Shown: positions 4,920 through 7,221 of the stretch, one piece after another
Numbering within the stretch: the first letter of the stretch is position 1
Layout: each line of letters opens with the position of its first letter
Assembly: GCA_027021285.1 (NCBI GenBank)
Contig: JALUUP010000455.1
Coordinates: forward strand, 1-7,221
Origin: Bacteroidota bacterium
Lineage (GTDB): Bacteria > Bacteroidota > Ignavibacteria > SZUA-365 > JAADGX01
Length of the DNA stretch: 7,221 bases
Direction: 5' to 3'
Program-made: the position numbers and the translations under genes
The notes under the pieces: model-generated
The model's database searches: none
What the model saw: the letters and a program-made list of their open reading frames with translations, nothing else
Told to the model about the DNA's origin: nothing

Positions 4920-5397
4920 GTTCTTGTTTTCTTTCACTCAAGAAACAGGCCAAACACCTTGAAACGGGTATATTCACAATACAGAGGCATATTGCGCGGT
5001 TTTTCTGGTGGCGCTTTCGTTGTCCCTTGTATAGTCCTGATACACTACCAACGTAGTTGTCCAGGTATGAGACAAAACCACGTGTCGATTTGAACGACAC
5101 GGTGTGGGTTGATTGACATTGACAATTAGTTCCTGCAACGCCTTTTCCATAGACGAGGGAAGGAATTTTCCGTATATTACTATGACGTTCTGCTTTTGAT
5201 GAAACATGGCAGAATATGATTGATTTGCTGGTAGGCTGGTGAAATGCAGGCAGCACAAGGAAAACACAACGTCGCACCTTTTTCCATCGTCATCTTTCAT
5301 CATCAACGAAACCTTGCAGCCCCATTCCTTCCCTACCCGGGCGGCTTGTTACACGCGGCGGCCCGATCGACCCACCTCTAAACCATGAAGATGTGCA
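4920..5397. other. Divergent intergenic region without a credible gene
   Basis: These 478 bases separate the minus-strand secreted-protein gene from the plus-strand oxidoreductase gene and should hold both promoters. The middle is more AT-rich than the flanking genes. Short frames exist, but their translations have no protein-like pattern, ribosome site or signal sequence. Candidate plus-strand promoter pieces are a doubled TTGACATTGACA at 5113-5124, AT-rich TATATTACTAT at 5173-5183, and TATGATTG at 5215-5222 (7 of 8 to the Bacteroidota -7 motif TAnnTTTG). None has a partner at correct spacing, so no promoter is called. No strong Shine-Dalgarno precedes the oxidoreductase ATG. Confidence 0.6.
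5081..5101. repeat. Perfect 7-bp hairpin in divergent intergenic region
   Basis: CGTGTCG (5081-5087), loop ATTTGAA, then CGACACG (5095-5101). Read on the minus strand the loop is TTCAAAT closed by G and C, which fits the T-arm consensus of tRNA (G53-TTCRANN-C61). Flanking AACCCA on the minus-strand 5' side can partly pair with TGGTT on the 3' side. There is no D-arm or anticodon arm, so it is not a tRNA gene. It may be an operator, a 5' leader hairpin or a tRNA remnant. Confidence 0.5.
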
Positions 5398-7221
5398 ATG
5401 AAACGAAAAACAGTAACGATTGACGGCAACGAAGCTGCGGCCTACGTTGCGCACAAGATCAATGAAGTGATCGCGATTTATCCCATTACTCCTTCGTCCC
5501 CCATGGGAGAATGGTCCGACGCCTGGTCCGCCGCCGGGCAGAAAAACATCTGGGGCACCGTTCCGCTGGTCGTGGAAATGCAGAGCGAAGGCGGCGCCTC
5601 CGGCGCGGTGCACGGCGCTCTCCAGACGGGAGCCCTGACCACGACGTTCACCGCGTCCCAGGGTCTCCTGCTCATGATTCCCAACATGTTCAAGATCGCG
5701 GGCGAACTGACTCCCACCGTGTTCCACGTCTCGGCGCGCACGGTGGCGACACATGCCCTTTCCATTTTCGGCGACCACAGCGACGTCATGGCCACGCGTT
5801 CCACGGGCTTTGCCCTCGTGGCGTCGAATTCCATCCAGGAAATCATGGACTTCGCCCTGGTGACACAGGCGGCCTCGCTGAAAGCGCGCGTTCCCTTCCT
5901 CCATTTCTTCGACGGGTTCCGTTCCTCGCACGAGGTCATGAAAGTCGAGCAACTCACGAAGGACGACATGCGCGCCATGATCGACGACGAGCTCGTGCGC
6001 CAGCATCGCGCCCGCGCACTCTCGCCGGAGCACCCGGTGCTGCGCGGTTCCGCCCAGAACCCGGACGTGTTCTTCCAGGCCCGTGAAACCGTGAACCCGT
6101 TTTACAACCGGTGCCCGGATATCTTCCAGGAAATGTTCGACAAGTTCGCGGGCCTGACCGGCCGCCAGTACAACTTGTTCGACTTCATGGGTGACCCCGA
6201 CGCCGAACGGGTGATCGTTCTCATGGGTTCCGGCGCGGAGACCGTGCACGAAACCGTGGACTACCTCCGGAAACGCGGAGAAAAAATCGGGGTCATCAAG
6301 GTACGGATGTACCGCCCGTTCTCCGTGGCTCATTTCATGAAAGCGATTCCCGCGTCCGTGAAACACATCGCCGTGCTCGACCGGACCAAGGAACCGGGCA
6401 GCGACGGTGAACCGCTGTACAAGGATGTTGTCACCGCCCTGGTCGAGGCGCAAACCGCGGGCATCCTGCCCACCGAACAGATGCCGCTCGTCGTGGGCGG
6501 GCGCTACGGGCTTTCCTCCAAGGAATTCACCCCCGCCATGGTGAAAGGGATCTTCGATGAGCTGGCGAAGGACAACCCCCGCAACCACTTCACCATCGGC
6601 ATCGCGGACGACGTTACGCATTCGAGCATCGATTACGACCACTCTTTCTCCACGGAGCCCGACGACGTGTTCCGCGGCATGTTCTACGGCCTCGGCGCAG
6701 ACGGCACCGTGGGCGCCAACAAGAATTCCATCAAGATCATCGGGGAGGAAACGGACAACTTCGCCCAGGGCTACTTCGTGTACGACTCCAAGAAATCCGG
6801 GTCCATCACCGTTTCCCACCTCCGCTTCGGACCGCGTCCCATCCATTCCACATACCTGGTCAACCGGGCCAACTTCATCGGTTGCCACCAGTTCGTATTC
6901 CTGGAGACGCAGGACATGCTGAAGCACGCGGTGGAAGGCGCCACGTTCCTGCTCAACGCGCCGTACAGCGCCGACGAGGTATGGAACCACCTGCCCCGGC
7001 CGGTGCAAAAGCAAATCATCGACAAGAAGCTCAAACTCTACGTCATCGACGCCTACACCGTAGCAAAGGAAGCGGGCATGGGACAGCGGATCAATACGAT
7101 CATGCAGGTCTGTTTCTTCGCCATCAGCGGCATTCTCCCCCGCGACGAGGCCATCCAGAAAATCAAGGATGCCATCAAGAAGACCTACGGCAGCAAGGGC
7201 GACGAGGTCGTGCGCAAGAAC
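5398..7221 (+). CDS. nifJ: Pyruvate:ferredoxin (flavodoxin) oxidoreductase, N-terminal half, cut by window end
   Basis: This cytoplasmic enzyme oxidises pyruvate with CoA to acetyl-CoA and CO2, reducing ferredoxin or flavodoxin, using thiamine diphosphate and iron-sulfur clusters. The frame runs 608 codons from ATG 5398 with no stop; single-chain family members are about 1,170-1,200 residues, so about half is visible. The start is supported by numbering: Thr31 (YPITPSS), Glu64 (EMQSEGG) and Arg114 (VSAR) fall at the positions of the pyruvate- and cofactor-contacting Thr31, Glu64 and Arg114 of Desulfovibrio africanus PFOR. Domain I spans about 1-240 (TTTFTASQGLLLMIPNM, FGDHSDVMATR, FFDGFRSSHE). 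Domain II spans about 268-390 (VLMGSGAETV, VRMYRPF, DRTKEPGSDGEPLYKDV). The gamma-type domain III spans about 415-605 (GLGADGTVGANKNS at 431-444, HLRFGPRPIHSTYLV, AGMGQRINTIMQ). The ferredoxin and TPP domains lie beyond the window. The nifJ name does not imply a nitrogen-fixation role. No substitution was seen in the active-site residues listed. Confidence 0.97.
   Translation, partial: MKRKTVTIDGNEAAAYVAHKINEVIAIYPITPSSPMGEWSDAWSAAGQKNIWGTVPLVVEMQSEGGASGAVHGALQTGALTTTFTASQGLLLMIPNMFKIAGELTPTVFHVSARTVATHALSIFGDHSDVMATRSTGFALVASNSIQEIMDFALVTQAASLKARVPFLHFFDGFRSSHEVMKVEQLTKDDMRAMIDDELVRQHRARALSPEHPVLRGSAQNPDVFFQARETVNPFYNRCPDIFQEMFDKFAGLTGRQYNLFDFMGDPDAERVIVLMGSGAETVHETVDYLRKRGEKIGVIKVRMYRPFSVAHFMKAIPASVKHIAVLDRTKEPGSDGEPLYKDVVTALVEAQTAGILPTEQMPLVVGGRYGLSSKEFTPAMVKGIFDELAKDNPRNHFTIGIADDVTHSSIDYDHSFSTEPDDVFRGMFYGLGADGTVGANKNSIKIIGEETDNFAQGYFVYDSKKSGSITVSHLRFGPRPIHSTYLVNRANFIGCHQFVFLETQDMLKHAVEGATFLLNAPYSADEVWNHLPRPVQKQIIDKKLKLYVIDAYTVAKEAGMGQRINTIMQVCFFAISGILPRDEAIQKIKDAIKKTYGSKGDEVVRKN

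Noticed and set aside
4920..4937. GTG start for the T9SS-sorted protein
   Set aside because: It would prepend MKENKN to an already complete signal peptide beginning at ATG 4919; neither start has a strong ribosome site, so the ATG is preferred.
5060..5110. tRNA gene on the minus strand
   Set aside because: Only the T-arm-like hairpin is present; the upstream sequence has no D-arm, anticodon arm or matching 5' acceptor strand at the required distance.
4846..5306. Minus-strand frames of 143 and 110 codons in the divergent intergenic region
   Set aside because: The translations look random, they overlap each other in different frames, one runs into the secreted-protein gene, and no ribosome site is visible.
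5385..5423. Short upstream frame (13 codons including stop) overlapping the nifJ start
   Set aside because: The ATG at 5385 is out of frame with nifJ and lacks a ribosome site; such short frames are frequent by chance. The start at 5398 is supported by active-site numbering.
5290..7014. 574-codon minus-strand open frame
   Set aside because: It lies antisense to the clear oxidoreductase gene in GC-rich DNA. Its translation is His/Gly/Val/Arg-rich with no domain pattern, as expected of a shadow frame.

Overview
The window looks like bacterial chromosome from an anaerobic or facultatively anaerobic member of the FCB superphylum (Bacteroidota/Chlorobiota and relatives). This placement is inferred from three genes: a secreted protein ending in a type IX secretion (T9SS) type A sorting domain, a single-chain archaeal/eukaryal-like alpha2 glycyl-tRNA synthetase, and a one-polypeptide pyruvate:ferredoxin oxidoreductase. 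Most coding DNA is GC-rich (60% over 2041-2340 by hand count). The phylum cannot be fixed from this sequence alone.

Layout. At 1-1187 (+) is the 3' part of a glycyl-tRNA synthetase gene, cut by the window edge. At 1188-1295 is a convergent intergenic region with two copies of a REP-like hairpin repeat (core TTCGGCGACGGG) and a short GC palindrome. At 1296-3689 (-) is a two-gene operon. It is read as a small NTF2-like lipoprotein (3282-3689), then a 658-residue exported protein of the zinc-dependent phospholipase C/P1 nuclease superfamily (1296-3272) whose Shine-Dalgarno sequence overlaps the lipoprotein stop codon. At 3690-4067 is a gene-free stretch packed with hairpins: three more copies of the REP-like repeat in alternating orientation, an unrelated hairpin between them, a pair of 9-bp direct repeats 19 bp apart, and a strong terminator. 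At 4068-4919 (-) is a secreted T9SS-sorted protein of unknown function. At 4920-5397 is a divergent, more AT-rich intergenic region with a perfect 7-bp hairpin. At 5398-7221 (+) are the first 608 codons of pyruvate:ferredoxin oxidoreductase, still open at the window end.

The outer genes are core metabolism (translation; pyruvate oxidation to acetyl-CoA with reduced ferredoxin). The inner three encode envelope or exported proteins and look like an accessory insert between housekeeping genes. The most notable signals are the REP-like hairpin family at both borders of the phospholipase operon, and a sharp drop in base composition (about 43% GC against about 60%) at a domain boundary within the phospholipase gene, which suggests its C-terminal module has a separate origin. 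I found no clear new defence, CRISPR or mobile-element system.
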